Shown in pieces: positions 51,040 to 60,755 of a stretch of DNA of 64,000 bases. Under the pieces are notes generated by a model. That model did no database searches. It saw only the letters and a program-made list of their open reading frames with translations, and was not told the DNA's origin. Positions within the stretch are counted from its first letter, which is position 1. Each line of letters opens with the position of its first letter. The stretch lies in the NCBI RefSeq assembly GCF_002001175.1, contig NZ_MUNT01000010.1, positions 154,090 through 218,089 of the forward strand, in the 5' to 3' direction. The position numbers were made by a program, and so were the translations under genes. This stretch comes from Rhodanobacter sp. C03 (GTDB lineage: Bacteria; Pseudomonadota; Gammaproteobacteria; Xanthomonadales; Rhodanobacteraceae).

Positions 51040-53391
51040 TTAGTACGCCAGGCTGATCCTGTTCGCGGTGTTGTAGGCGCGCCATGCGATCAGCAGATTT
51101 TTTGCATTCACCGAACCCAGGCCTGACGCAAAGCTCCAACCAGCACTCGCCGTATACGCCTTGTTCGAGACGTCATAGCCGGTTGGCGATGCGTCGCTGG
51201 TGGTCATGCCAACCAGCAAGGGAATTGACGTGGGCGTTCCAGCACCCATGTATTCAACCGTCCAGGTATTGAAGATGTAGCAGTTCGGGATGCTGGTTCC
51301 CCATGAGGCGGGTATGACGCAATTGGTGGACGTTGACCCACGGGTGATGTTGTGAAAGATGCAATTCGCAGCAGTGCTGGTACTGCTGTCCGCGCTGCAG
51401 GCTGCCAGCGTCGCCGGTGCAGTGCCGGTTGCGCCGCCATATTCTCCAGCTGCCAATGCATAGAGTGTCGGCGCGGCATTGCCCTGATCCTTGCCGAGGT
51501 TGCGATCGTTCAGCCCCTGATCCATGACGGCCTGGATGCCGGCAAACATTGCCGATGACATGGCCGTGCCGGCAGTGGGTCCGAACGAGTAACTGAAGTC
51601 GGGCGAACACGGGTAGGCCTGCGAGCACACCGTGAGCCAGGTGTAATCGGCGCTTGAGCCTGCGAACAGGGCGACGTCCGGGACATCGCGCCAGCCGTCG
51701 TTGGCCGCATCGTTCACGATACCCTGCCACGCAGGCTTGGCTTCCACCGAGGAGGGGCCGCCGGCGCTCGCGCGAAAGGTCAGGAAGACCCCGTTGTCGG
51801 CCCAGTCGTCGGCGTTGGGAGAGGAGACGGTTGCGTTGGTGTCGTGCCGGATCATGTCGTTGCAGAAGCCGACGACCTTGTTGTAGCCATGATACTTTCC
51901 AAGAACACCGTTGCCACAGGACTCGTTCCACGGAATCTCGGGCACGTACGAAATGGCCGAACCACCGACGATGCTTGGCGTTGGCAAGAAGTATTGACTG
52001 GTCGTGCCATCGTAGACGTCAGAAAAGTCAGTGCCGCCCACCGCGGTGACATGAGTCGAGCTCGCGAAGGCATTGACGCCGATGCCCAGCCCCTGAGTCG
52101 GACTGAAGCTGCTAAAGCTTTCCGGCGTGGTTCCCTTGTCGCCGGTGGCGGCGAACACTGAAATGCCCTCGGCATCGGCTTGCTGCCACATCTGGTCAAT
52201 CGTGGTCTTGTCGGCGGCATCCCACTGTTCGTCCTGGGTGACACCCACGCTGATGATATCGGGTCGGCCACTGCCGTTGATCAGATTTGTGGCGGCGATG
52301 ATTGTTCCCAGCCAGGGTTTGCCAACGACATCGGCACAGCTGGCAACCACGATGTTTGCACCGGGGGCGAGGGCTGTGGCCCATTCGGCGGACTCCAGGG
52401 TTGTGGTGTCATCCGCACTGGGTGCCGGTATGCCGGGGTTGCTGATGGCGTCCGGGTCGGTGCAGTTGTTCGTTCCCGAAACCGGCGCCGGATGGAGCAG
52501 TGTGAATGTGCCACCAAACCGGGCGAGGTTGAAAACCTGGGTGAAGTTGTCCCAGTCTGCCGGCACCATGTCGGCATTTCCGACGATGGCTATGGTGACG
52601 CCGGTGCCGGTAACGCCGTTGGCCCGCAGAGGGGCAACGCCATAGATTGTCGCCAAGTCGTTGGGGACGAGCGCACGTTCGCCACCGTTGTAGGTGATGG
52701 CCTGTCCTCGAGGTGTTGTCGGTTCCGCGCGAGGCGCGAGTTTCTGGCGTGGCGCTACATGCAAGTCATTCAGTCCGGCGACGCCTGCCACGACGTCTTG
52801 CAGCGCCGTCGGAATGCTGATGTCGGTGGCGTTGGCGAAGTAGTCGCCATTGCCGAGCCGGTAATGGTTTTCCTGTGTATGGAATGTGTGATTTACCAAG
52901 CCAGCGGTACCGCTGAAATCAATCTGCATCCTGTTTGGATAGATTGTGTTGATAGTGAAACCCCGGGAGAGCAACCATGACTTCACCGCGGCGATATCGC
53001 TGTCGGCCACGCCGAAGTTCTCACCGTATTCTTCGGGGGTCTGCCATTGGTGGAATCGAGATGACTTGGGATCGTGCATCTGCACGATCAGGCCTTCGAG
53101 GGCCAGCTCGCGCTGGGCGGTGCGCTTGAGGACAAGTTGCAGGTGATCCAGAGGGGTCGAGTCCGGCAATGCTTCGTCGGGCCGAATCTGTTCAAGGAAC
53201 TTGGGATGACTTTTACGTAGCGTCGACAATGTGTGGTCGTCGATGGTGCGCACGACTCGTGGTGCTTGCGCGACACTGATATCCGCTAGTCCCATGCCGG
53301 ACGTCGCAACGGACTGTGCCTGTGTCAGGCCGGGCGCCGTCGCGAGCGCGACAGCAATGGACGCCCCGAGGGCAAAGAGTCCCCTTTCCAT
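51040..53391 (-). CDS. exported S53 (sedolisin) family protein, possibly inactive
   Basis: A 783-residue protein with a signal peptide and a pro-kumamolisin activation domain (about 30-200, with SKSRFHQWQTPEEYGENFGV). The S53 domain follows. The oxyanion Asp is conserved (SVFAATGDKGT). At the position of the normal GTSxx serine it reads AGTAMSSAMFAG, with Ala for Ser. The Glu/Asp pair normally found as ExxLD aligns with TTTLESAEWA. Unless other residues take over, it may be a pseudopeptidase. The C-terminal part has a Thr/Ser/Gly-rich insertion. The ATG at 53391 gives a proper signal. Confidence 0.82.
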   Translation of the reverse strand: MERGLFALGASIAVALATAPGLTQAQSVATSGMGLADISVAQAPRVVRTIDDHTLSTLRKSHPKFLEQIRPDEALPDSTPLDHLQLVLKRTAQRELALEGLIVQMHDPKSSRFHQWQTPEEYGENFGVADSDIAAVKSWLLSRGFTINTIYPNRMQIDFSGTAGLVNHTFHTQENHYRLGNGDYFANATDISIPTALQDVVAGVAGLNDLHVAPRQKLAPRAEPTTPRGQAITYNGGERALVPNDLATIYGVAPLRANGVTGTGVTIAIVGNADMVPADWDNFTQVFNLARFGGTFTLLHPAPVSGTNNCTDPDAISNPGIPAPSADDTTTLESAEWATALAPGANIVVASCADVVGKPWLGTIIAATNLINGSGRPDIISVGVTQDEQWDAADKTTIDQMWQQADAEGISVFAATGDKGTTPESFSSFSPTQGLGIGVNAFASSTHVTAVGGTDFSDVYDGTTSQYFLPTPSIVGGSAISYVPEIPWNESCGNGVLGKYHGYNKVVGFCNDMIRHDTNATVSSPNADDWADNGVFLTFRASAGGPSSVEAKPAWQGIVNDAANDGWRDVPDVALFAGSSADYTWLTVCSQAYPCSPDFSYSFGPTAGTAMSSAMFAGIQAVMDQGLNDRNLGKDQGNAAPTLYALAAGEYGGATGTAPATLAACSADSSTSTAANCIFHNITRGSTSTNCVIPASWGTSIPNCYIFNTWTVEYMGAGTPTSIPLLVGMTTSDASPTGYDVSNKAYTASAGWSFASGLGSVNAKNLLIAWRAYNTANRISLAY

Positions 53392-53556
53392 ACTTGAATT
53401 TCCCCTGTGCTGTTCAGTGCAATTGGTCAATCACCCGGAAATTTATCGTCTGCATTGTTGGCAACTCGGCAAGCAATGGTAATTCAGTTTTTTGCTTGCA
53501 ACCCGTGTCTGGCGATCGCTGCTGCCTCGGGTGTGTGGGGCGTACGTTCAATTGAA

Positions 53557-54366
53557 TCAATGCAAAATCTTGCGTCCGGCCATATATCGAAGGTAGGCCA
53601 GCACGGCATCGAGGTCGGCATCGGACAGCGCCTGCACGTCGAAGCCCTGCATCTTCGCCTGTGGCCACTGCCGCAGTGACTGCGGGTTGCGGATGTAGGC
53701 GCGCAGCAGGTCGGCGCGCAGGTATTCGGTGGGGTTGTAGGGGAGGTTGAGATCGGGGCCGAGTTTTGCATCGCCCTCGCCGTTGAGTGTGTGGCAGGCG
53801 AAGCAGGTGTGCTGGAACACGATGAAGCCGCGCTGCACGTCGCTGCCCGCCGGCAGCGAGGGATCGGGCACGATCGCCGGGAAGCGCTCGGTCACGCTGT
53901 CCAGCCGGCGGATCGTCGCCAGCTGGTACGGCCATTGTTCCGGGCTGACATGGGCGGCCTGCGGCTGCGTCCACACCACGTAGAACGGTCCGGCATGACC
54001 GTGGTTCGCGTTCAACGCAGGCCAGGGTTGCACCGGATCCTCGATCGCCAGCCACGCTTCGCTGCCATGCTGGTTCAGGATGAGTGCGGCTGGAATCTCG
54101 ACGGCAAAACCATCGCTGCCGACGAACTGCAGATGAGCGCGGGCGTCGATGCCCTTGAGCAACGCCGCCAGCGGTATCGCGCGGTAGTGCATGCTGCGAT
54201 GGAACGCGACGTCGGCCGGCACGTTGATCGTGCGCACGTCAGTGCGCTTGAGCAGAACATCGGTTCGATAGACGGTGACGCCGTGGCCGAGGTCGACCTT
54301 CAATTCAGTGGCCTGCACGGGCAGGATCAGGCACAGCGCGAGCAGGCACAGGACGAGCGGCTTCAT
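53557..54366 (-). CDS. exported c-type cytochrome with molybdopterin-oxidoreductase-like N-terminal domain
   Basis: A 269-residue protein with a signal peptide (LLALCLILPVQA). The C-terminal 100 residues are a class I cytochrome c: heme motif CFACH, then GDAKLGPDLNLPYNPTEYLRADLLRAYIRNP, a Met in AKMQGFD and a YLRYMAG end. The N-terminal 150 residues (YRAIPLAALLKGIDARAHLQFVGSDGFAVEIPAALI) resemble the fold of sulfite-oxidase-like molybdopterin-binding domains, but no cofactor cysteine is seen. It may donate or accept electrons in the periplasm. ATG 54366 is chosen for the signal. Confidence 0.82.
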   Translation of the reverse strand: MKPLVLCLLALCLILPVQATELKVDLGHGVTVYRTDVLLKRTDVRTINVPADVAFHRSMHYRAIPLAALLKGIDARAHLQFVGSDGFAVEIPAALILNQHGSEAWLAIEDPVQPWPALNANHGHAGPFYVVWTQPQAAHVSPEQWPYQLATIRRLDSVTERFPAIVPDPSLPAGSDVQRGFIVFQHTCFACHTLNGEGDAKLGPDLNLPYNPTEYLRADLLRAYIRNPQSLRQWPQAKMQGFDVQALSDADLDAVLAYLRYMAGRKILH

Positions 54367-54534
54367 GACGGACTCCGGCAGAGACGTAAAGAAATTGTAA
54401 GGCCGGTCACGACGACGAGTGCTTGAACGGCTGTATCCGAGTGTTCGTGCAGCGAGCCTGTCGGAAAGCTGAACAAATTCCGGTGTGCACATTGAACTCA
54501 CAACGCATGGGCCACACTAAGCACATGTATCGCC

Positions 54535-54651
54535 GTGATGGCGACAGGAAGTGGCACAGCACACCGTGTTACTGAGGGGCCGGTCTTTCCTCCCCTGGAG
54601 GCCGCCTGACAAACCCCATCAGTCCTCCCCTGGCTGATGGGGTTTATTTTT
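54535..54651 (+). ncRNA. candidate small regulatory RNA with two C-rich loops (sX13-like)
   Basis: The 374-base gap between the cytochrome and pncB genes holds three successive stems on the plus strand: AGTGGCAC/GTGTTACT (54550-54573), AGGGGCC/GGCCGCCT with one bulge (54575-54607), and a 12-bp terminator stem. The loops of stems 2 and 3 both contain TCCTCCCCTGG. Such repeated C-rich loops can pair with ribosome-binding sites. They are typical of the sX13 sRNA of Xanthomonas, as I recall it. A TTGAAC at 54492 could be a -35 element, but the -10 is weak. No ORF with a start is supported. The 5' end is estimated. Confidence 0.68.
54611..54651 (+). terminator. intrinsic terminator of the candidate sRNA
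   Basis: Perfect 12-bp stem AAACCCCATCAG/CTGATGGGGTTT with an 11-base C-rich loop (TCCTCCCCTGG), then ATTTTTG. It is followed by 90 bases before pncB. Confidence 0.93.
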
Positions 54652-54740
54652 GCGCGGGATAAAAGCTCGGTTCGCGTGCAATATGTTTCGACTATGGATA
54701 ATGGTTCAAGCGCGCACCTCTTCCCTTACTTGAGCGACTG

Positions 54741-55925
54741 ATGATCATCGACTCGCTGCTCGATACCGATCTGTACAAGTTCTCGATGATGCAGGTCGTG
54801 CTGCATCATTATCCTGCCGCGCACGTCGAATACCGCTTCAAGTGCCGCAATGCCGGGATCGACCTGGTGCCGTACATCGACGAGATCCGCACCGAACTGG
54901 CGGCGCTGTGCCAGCTCCGTTTCACGGTGGAGGAACTCGACTACCTGCGCACGTGGCGCTTCATCAAGAGCGACTTCGTCGATTTCCTTGGGCTGTTCCA
55001 GCTCAACGAAAAATATGTGGAGATCACACCTGCCGTTGCCGGCAACGGCGAGATCGAGATCCGCATCTGCGGGCCATGGCTGCATACGATCCTGTTCGAG
55101 GTACCGCTGCTGGCGATCGTCAACGAGGTGTATTTTCGGCACACCAGCGCTGGCCTCGATCTTGCCGAAGGGCGTCGGCGGCTGCATGCGAAGATTGCCT
55201 TGCTGCGCGATACGCCGGACTACGCCGGCTGCAAGATCGCCGACTACGGCACGCGTCGACGTTACTCGCGGGCATGGCAGGAAGAAGTGGTGACTGCGCT
55301 GCGCGACGGACTCGGCCCGCAGCTGGCCGGCACCAGCAATGTATGGCTGGCGCGCAAACTCAATCTGGTTCCGCTGGGCACGCTGGCACACGAATACCTG
55401 CAGGCGCATCAGGCGCTGGGCCCGCGCCTGCGTGACTCGCAGGTGGCGGCGCTGGAGGCGTGGGCGAAGGAATATCGCGGCGATCTCGGCATCGCGCTGT
55501 CGGATGTCTACGGACTCAACGCATTCCTGCGCGATTTCGACATGTACTTCTGCAAGCTGTTCGACGGTACGCGGCACGATTCCGGCGACCCGTTCGAATG
55601 GGGCGAGAAGGTGCTGGCGCATTACCGGGCGAACCGGGTCGATCCGCGCAGCAAGGTACTGGTGTTCAGCGACGGCCTGGACATCCCGAAGGTGATGCAG
55701 CTGTACGCGCACTTCCGCGATCGCTGTCTGCTGGCGTTCGGCGTCGGCACCAACCTTACCAACGACGTGGGACCGACACCGCTCAACATCGTGATCAAGA
55801 TGATCCGCTGCAACGGCCAGCCGGTGGCCAAGCTCAGCGACTCGCCGGGCAAGAACATGTGCGAGGACCCGGCGTATGTGGCCTACCTGCGCCAGGTATT
55901 CGAGATACCCGCGACGCAGGGGTGA
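54741..55925 (+). CDS. pncB: nicotinate phosphoribosyltransferase
   Basis: A 394-residue enzyme (E. coli PncB 400) that makes nicotinate mononucleotide from nicotinate and PRPP in NAD salvage. It has [20 protein letters not shown] at the start and [12 protein letters not shown]. The [10 protein letters not shown] motif carries the phosphorylated His region, and [15 protein letters not shown] and [12 protein letters not shown] the PRPP-binding regions. It is cytosolic. It stands alone after the sRNA candidate. Confidence 0.97.
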   Translation: MIIDSLLDTDLYKFSMMQVVLHHYPAAHVEYRFKCRNAGIDLVPYIDEIRTELAALCQLRFTVEELDYLRTWRFIKSDFVDFLGLFQLNEKYVEITPAVAGNGEIEIRICGPWLHTILFEVPLLAIVNEVYFRHTSAGLDLAEGRRRLHAKIALLRDTPDYAGCKIADYGTRRRYSRAWQEEVVTALRDGLGPQLAGTSNVWLARKLNLVPLGTLAHEYLQAHQALGPRLRDSQVAALEAWAKEYRGDLGIALSDVYGLNAFLRDFDMYFCKLFDGTRHDSGDPFEWGEKVLAHYRANRVDPRSKVLVFSDGLDIPKVMQLYAHFRDRCLLAFGVGTNLTNDVGPTPLNIVIKMIRCNGQPVAKLSDSPGKNMCEDPAYVAYLRQVFEIPATQG

Positions 55926-55929
55926 TTGG

Positions 55930-56727
55930 TCAGAACGCCGGCAGGATGGCGCCGTGGTATTTCTGTTCGATGAAGGCCTTGATCTCGGGGCTGGTCAGCG
56001 CCTTCGCCAGCTTCTGCACGCGCGGGTCGTTCTGGTTGTCCGGACGACCGACGAGGTAGTTCACGTAGGGTGAATTTCTGTCCTCGATCAGCAGCGCGTC
56101 TTTCGTCGGATTCAGGTCGGCAGCCAGCGCGTAGTTGGTATTGATCAGCGCGAGGTCCACCTCGTCCAATGTGCGCGGCAGCATCGCCGCCTCCAGTTCG
56201 CGGAACTTCAGGTGTTTCGGATTCGCGGTGATGTCCTTCTGCGTGGACAGCTCGTTGTTCGGATCCTTCAGGGTGATCAGGCCATGCTTCGCCAGCAGCA
56301 GCAAGGCGCGGCTGTTGTTGCTGGGGTCGTTCGGAAGGGTCACGCTGGCACCGTCCGGCAACTGATCGATGCTCTTGTACTTGTGCGAATACGCACCGAA
56401 TGGCTCGATGTGCACACCGGTGATGATGGTGAGGTTGGTGCCGTGTTCGTGGTTGAACGCATCCAGATAGGGCTTGGTCTGGAAATAGTTCAGATCGATG
56501 TTCTTCTCGACGACCTGCGCGTTCGGTTGCACGTAGTCGGCGAATACCTTGATCTGCAGATCGACGCCTTCCTTCGCCAGCAGTGGCTTCACCTGCTTGA
56601 GGATCTCGGCGTGCGGAACCGCCGTGGCGGCCACGGTCAGCGTCTGCGTGTCTTTGCCAGCCTCATTCGAGGAAGAGCAGCCGACCAGCAGGAGCAGGGC
56701 GGCGAGGGGGGCAAGCAGCTTGTTCAT
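55930..56727 (-). CDS. metQ: methionine ABC transporter substrate-binding lipoprotein
   Basis: A 265-residue NlpA/MetQ lipoprotein. Lipobox LLVGC, then TLTVAATAVPHAEILKQVKPLL, YVQPNAQVVEKNIDLNYFQTKPYLD and VNYLVGRPDNQNDPRVQKLAKALTSPEIKAFI, all MetQ hallmarks. It binds D- or L-methionine and delivers it to MetI/MetN. The gene order metN-metI-metQ on the minus strand is that of a standard methionine uptake operon, with a 64-base gap to metI. Confidence 0.95.
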   Translation of the reverse strand: MNKLLAPLAALLLLVGCSSSNEAGKDTQTLTVAATAVPHAEILKQVKPLLAKEGVDLQIKVFADYVQPNAQVVEKNIDLNYFQTKPYLDAFNHEHGTNLTIITGVHIEPFGAYSHKYKSIDQLPDGASVTLPNDPSNNSRALLLLAKHGLITLKDPNNELSTQKDITANPKHLKFRELEAAMLPRTLDEVDLALINTNYALAADLNPTKDALLIEDRNSPYVNYLVGRPDNQNDPRVQKLAKALTSPEIKAFIEQKYHGAILPAF

Positions 56728-56791
56728 GGGCGTATATTTTGTGCGGCGCACAAGAATAGCCGTCCATACCGCCAAATGCAAAGACGGCCAT

Positions 56792-57469
56792 TCAGCGTCG
56801 GCTGTAGCGTGCCACGATGCGGTCCCCGATCATCTGCAGCAGTTGCACCAGCACGATCAGCAGCGCCACGGTGACCAGCATGTAGTCGGACTTGTAGCTG
56901 AGGTAGCCGTAGCGATAGGCCAGATCGCCGAGGCCGCCCGAACCGATCGCGCCACCCATCGCGGTGTAGCCGACCAGGGCGATCGCGGTGACGGTGATGC
57001 CGGCGAAGATGCCGCCGCGTGCCTCGGGCAGCAGCACGTGACGCACGATCTGCCACAGGCTGGCGCCCATCGCCTGGCTGGCCTCGATCACGCCCTGCTG
57101 CACTTCACGCAGCGCGGTCTCCACCAGCCGCGCGAAGAACGGCGCGGCGCCGATCACCAGCGGCGGGATAGCGCCGCGGATGCCGAGCTTGGTGCCGACC
57201 AGGAAGTAGGTGACCGGCATCAGCACGATCATCAGGATGATGAACGGCACCGAGCGCAGGATGTTCACCAGCAGCGAGGTGATCGCATACAGCTTGGGCA
57301 TCGGCCGCAACTGGCCCTTGCTGGTGAGATAGAGCAACACACCCAGCGGCAGGCCGATCAACACGGTGAGCAACAGCGAGCCGCCGAGCATCAGCAGGGT
57401 GTCGATGCAGGCGCGGCCAAGTTCGCTCCAGTCGTCGATGTTCGGGAACAACTTCTGCAGCAGGTTCAT
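56792..57469 (-). CDS. metI: methionine ABC transporter permease
   Basis: A 225-residue inner-membrane permease with five predicted helices. The EAA loop is visible as [51 protein letters not shown] and [23 protein letters not shown] are typical for MetI. It overlaps metN by four bases and precedes metQ. Confidence 0.95.
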   Translation of the reverse strand: MNLLQKLFPNIDDWSELGRACIDTLLMLGGSLLLTVLIGLPLGVLLYLTSKGQLRPMPKLYAITSLLVNILRSVPFIILMIVLMPVTYFLVGTKLGIRGAIPPLVIGAAPFFARLVETALREVQQGVIEASQAMGASLWQIVRHVLLPEARGGIFAGITVTAIALVGYTAMGGAIGSGGLGDLAYRYGYLSYKSDYMLVTVALLIVLVQLLQMIGDRIVARYSRR

Positions 57470-58476
57470 CGATGCAGCTCCTCGATCTCGATGCCCGCGC
57501 CGCGCAGCGCGGCCAGTGCGGCTTCCACGTGTTCGCCCTGCATCGCCAGGGTGAGCTGGCCGTAGGGCAGGTCCTTGATGCGGTCGATGCGGCCGGCGAG
57601 GATGTTGAAGTCGATCCCGGTCTCACGCGCAACGCGCCCCAGCGCAGGGGTCAGCGTGGTATCGCCGCGGAAGCTCATCCGCAGGATGCGCCCAGGCACT
57701 TGCGCGAACGGCGTCAGTTCACTGGCTGCTTCTTCCGGCAACGCCTCGTTGACGAAGCGCCTGGTGGTGGCGTGCTGCGGATGCAGGAACACATCGGCTA
57801 CCGCGCCACGCTCCACGATCACGCCGGCGTCAAGCACCGCCACCCGATCGCAGACGCGGCGCACCACGTCCATCTCGTGGGTGATCAGCACGATGGTGAG
57901 CTTCAACTCGCGGTTGATCTCGGCCAGCAGCTCCAGCACGGAGGCGGTGGTTTGCGGATCGAGCGCGCTGGTCGCCTCGTCGCACAGCAGGATCGACGGC
58001 CGATTGGCCAGCGCGCGGGCGATGCCGACACGTTGCTTCTGGCCGCCGGAAAGCTGTGACGGGTATTTGTCGGCGTGCGCGCTAAGTCCGACCCGCGCCA
58101 GGAGTTCGTCGACGCGGGCGCGCAGGGCCGCAGCATCGCGTTCGCCGGCCAGCCGCAGCGGAAACGCCACATTGTCGGCCACCGTTTGCGAGGCGAGCAG
58201 GTTGAAGTGCTGGAAGATCATGCCGATTTTGCGGCGCTGCGCACGCAGTGCAGGCTCGGCCAGCACGGTCATCTCGATGTCGTTGATGAAGATGTCACCG
58301 CCGCTGGGTCGTTCCAGCAAGTTGATCAGCCGTATAAGCGTCGATTTGCCAGCGCCGGACAGGCCGATGATGCCGAATACCTCGCCATCGGCAATGTCGA
58401 GGCTGAAGGGTTGCAGCGCGGGAATGTCCCGGCCGTCGACACGGTAGGACTTGTGGACATCGACAAAGCGGATCAC
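57466..58476 (-). CDS. metN: methionine ABC transporter ATP-binding protein
   Basis: A 336-residue ATPase with Walker [10 protein letters not shown], signature [15 protein letters not shown], Walker [13 protein letters not shown] and a C-terminal NIL regulatory domain (about 260-336, with [26 protein letters not shown]), which binds methionine for feedback inhibition. It powers methionine uptake with MetI and MetQ. It is divergent from gpx; no SAM riboswitch or MetJ box is evident in the gap. Confidence 0.96.
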   Translation of the reverse strand: MIRFVDVHKSYRVDGRDIPALQPFSLDIADGEVFGIIGLSGAGKSTLIRLINLLERPSGGDIFINDIEMTVLAEPALRAQRRKIGMIFQHFNLLASQTVADNVAFPLRLAGERDAAALRARVDELLARVGLSAHADKYPSQLSGGQKQRVGIARALANRPSILLCDEATSALDPQTTASVLELLAEINRELKLTIVLITHEMDVVRRVCDRVAVLDAGVIVERGAVADVFLHPQHATTRRFVNEALPEEAASELTPFAQVPGRILRMSFRGDTTLTPALGRVARETGIDFNILAGRIDRIKDLPYGQLTLAMQGEHVEAALAALRGAGIEIEELHR

Positions 58477-58579
58477 GGCGGACCTTGGCCTGCGGGTGGG
58501 AGCGTCATTCTATCTATGCCACGAGCGTCACACGCAATGGCGTAGACTGCCAGATTGATCATTCGATCGGAGTCCGGCC

Positions 58580-59065
58580 ATGTCCAGTGTTTACGATTTC
58601 ACCGCCCGCGATATCGACGGCACCCCGCGCTCGCTGGCCGAGTGGCGCGGCAAGACCCTGCTGATCGTCAATGTCGCCTCCAAATGCGGCTTCACCCCGC
58701 AGTACAAGGGGTTGGAGACGCTGTGGCAGGATCAGCGCGATCGCGGGCTGGTGGTGCTGGGCTTCCCGTGCGACCAGTTCGGTCATCAGGAGCCGGGCGA
58801 TGAGACCGAGATCAAGACTTTCTGCAGCACCCAGTACGACGTGACTTTCCCGATGTTCGCCAAGATCGAGGTGAACGGTGAACACGCTGATCCGCTGTAC
58901 AAGTGGTTGAAGAGCGAGGGCAAGGGCATCCTCGGCAGCGAGTCGATCAAGTGGAACTTCACCAAGTTCCTGGTCGACGCAGAAGGCCAGGTGGTGAAGC
59001 GCTACGCATCCACCGATACGCCGGAGAAAATCGGCAAGGACATGCTGGCGCGACTGGCTAGCTGA
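58580..59065 (+). CDS. glutathione peroxidase family protein (Cys type)
   Basis: A 161-residue thioredoxin-fold peroxidase. NVASKCGFTPQYKGLE contains the peroxidatic Cys (about 37); FPCDQFGHQEPG and WNFTKFLVD are the other family motifs. It has Cys rather than Sec, so it probably uses thioredoxin. It reduces hydroperoxides in the cytosol. It is adjacent to the divergent metN. Confidence 0.95.
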   Translation: MSSVYDFTARDIDGTPRSLAEWRGKTLLIVNVASKCGFTPQYKGLETLWQDQRDRGLVVLGFPCDQFGHQEPGDETEIKTFCSTQYDVTFPMFAKIEVNGEHADPLYKWLKSEGKGILGSESIKWNFTKFLVDAEGQVVKRYASTDTPEKIGKDMLARLAS

Positions 59066-59084
59066 TGTCGGTTGGCGGCCGCGT

Positions 59085-60635
59085 TCAGTCGCGGCCGCGA
59101 TAGTTTGCCAGCAGCACCGCGATCGCATCCACATCGCTGCTGGCGCGGAGGCCGTCCGGCGGCGCCTCGTAGTTGTTGAGCATGATCGCGAACGCCAGCC
59201 GTTCGCCGGCGGCTGTGGTGACATAGCCGGCCAGGCAATGCACGTAGTTCATGCTGCCGGTCTTGGCATGCACGTTGTTCTCGGCGGCGGTGTGGCGCAT
59301 GCGCCCGATCAGGGTGCCGTCCACGCCGGCGATCGGCAGCGCATCATGCAAGGCCGCAGCATAGGGTTGCGCGGCCAGATAGCCGAGCAGACGCACCAGC
59401 GCATCCGGCGTGACCAGGTCGCGGCGCGACAACCCGGCGCCCTCGCCGATCAGGCTGGCTGACGCCGGAATCCCGATCTGCGGCAGCAGCTGTTGCAGCG
59501 CCTGGATGCCATAACCTTCGCTGCTGGTGAAGCCGGTGGGCGGCGTGGGTTCGCTGGCTTGCTGGTGCACGCCGACGCTCAGCAGCAGGTTCTGCAGATA
59601 CAGATTCTGTGAACGCTTCAGGCCGCGCTGCAGGATCTCCAGCAGCGGTGGCGACAACACCTCGGCAACGGTTTCGGTGCGCGCCAGCAGGCTGGCATCG
59701 TCCTGCGGCCAGTGGCGTACCTGCAGTTTGCCGGTGAGGTGGATGCCTTGGCGTTCCAGCGCCTGGCGCAGTTGCTGGCCAGCCTGCAACGCCGGGTCGG
59801 TCATTGCCAGTTTGAAATGCTGCGGCGATGCGCGCGTCGGCACGCTGCCGAAAGCGTAGAGCGTGCCGGTGCCCGGTGCGCGATACAGGTTGATGTCGCT
59901 GGTGGAGCGCGGCAGGGCGGTGGTGATCTGGCCGAGCAGGGGTGGTGCGGCGTCGACTGGATCGAAGTTCAGGCTGGCCGGCAGACCGACCGCAGCGGCG
60001 GGGCTGACCGTGATGTCGATGGTGTTTTCCTGCACGCTTAGCGCGGAGGAAGGCACTGCAAACCAGCTCTGCAGGTCACCGGCTTCCCAGCCGGTGCCGA
60101 ACGACGGACCCGTGAAGTAGCCGTCGTCGGCGATCAGATCGCCACGCACGTGTCGCACGCCGCGTGCAGCCAGCTGCGCAGCCAGCTGATCGGCCCAGTC
60201 GGTGCTGCCGGCGGTGCCCAGGGTGGGGTCGCCCATGCCATACAGGATCAGCGGGCCATCCAGGCGCCCGTCGTGTTGGCGCCCGCCGGCCAGCAGTCGG
60301 GTAGGAATGCGGTAATCCGTGCCCAGCGTGGCCAGACTCAAAGCGGCGGTGAACAACTTGGCGGTGGAGGCAGGTTGCAGCAGCTGATCGGCATGGTGCG
60401 CGTACAGCGTGCGGCCGCTGTCCAGCGACACCACGGCGATGCCCCAGCTGGCGGCGCTGAAACGGGGTTGCTCGATCTGCGCATCGATCTGGGCTGCCAG
60501 CATCGCCGTGGTGGTGGCATCGGTGATGGCAGGCGGCGCCGATGCTGCCGCCAGCGAGGCGGTGAGCCAGCAGATGCCGATCAACAACAGAGCGGGAACG
60601 AGGCGGTGGCGAAAACGGCTTGGCAGCTGGCTCAT
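59085..60635 (-). CDS. dacB: D-alanyl-D-alanine carboxypeptidase/endopeptidase (PBP4)
   Basis: A 516-residue exported class C penicillin-binding protein. Signal peptide (ALLLIGICWLTASLAAASA). SxxK in LQPASTAKLFTAAL, SxN in GLKRSQNLYLQNLLL and KTG in VHAKTGSMNYVHCLAGY are all present, with the large insertion typical of PBP4. It trims or cuts peptidoglycan stem peptides and cross-links in the periplasm. The frame is open to 61235 because slyD antisense is open; the real start is ATG 60635. Confidence 0.94.
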   Translation of the reverse strand: MSQLPSRFRHRLVPALLLIGICWLTASLAAASAPPAITDATTTAMLAAQIDAQIEQPRFSAASWGIAVVSLDSGRTLYAHHADQLLQPASTAKLFTAALSLATLGTDYRIPTRLLAGGRQHDGRLDGPLILYGMGDPTLGTAGSTDWADQLAAQLAARGVRHVRGDLIADDGYFTGPSFGTGWEAGDLQSWFAVPSSALSVQENTIDITVSPAAAVGLPASLNFDPVDAAPPLLGQITTALPRSTSDINLYRAPGTGTLYAFGSVPTRASPQHFKLAMTDPALQAGQQLRQALERQGIHLTGKLQVRHWPQDDASLLARTETVAEVLSPPLLEILQRGLKRSQNLYLQNLLLSVGVHQQASEPTPPTGFTSSEGYGIQALQQLLPQIGIPASASLIGEGAGLSRRDLVTPDALVRLLGYLAAQPYAAALHDALPIAGVDGTLIGRMRHTAAENNVHAKTGSMNYVHCLAGYVTTAAGERLAFAIMLNNYEAPPDGLRASSDVDAIAVLLANYRGRD

Positions 60636-60755
60636 GGCCACAGTATCGCCAATCCGGCCGCTCCCTGCAGCCGGGCTGGTGGCCGCGGTTCTGGTAACCT
60701 TACAGGTTCGTGTCGGCATCTGGCCGGCGGACTTGAACCTATTCGCGAGACTCCC

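Noticed and set aside
58477..58579. SAM riboswitch or MetJ operator upstream of metNIQ
   Set aside because: The 103-base gap has neither AGACGTCT boxes nor a recognisable SAM-binding fold.
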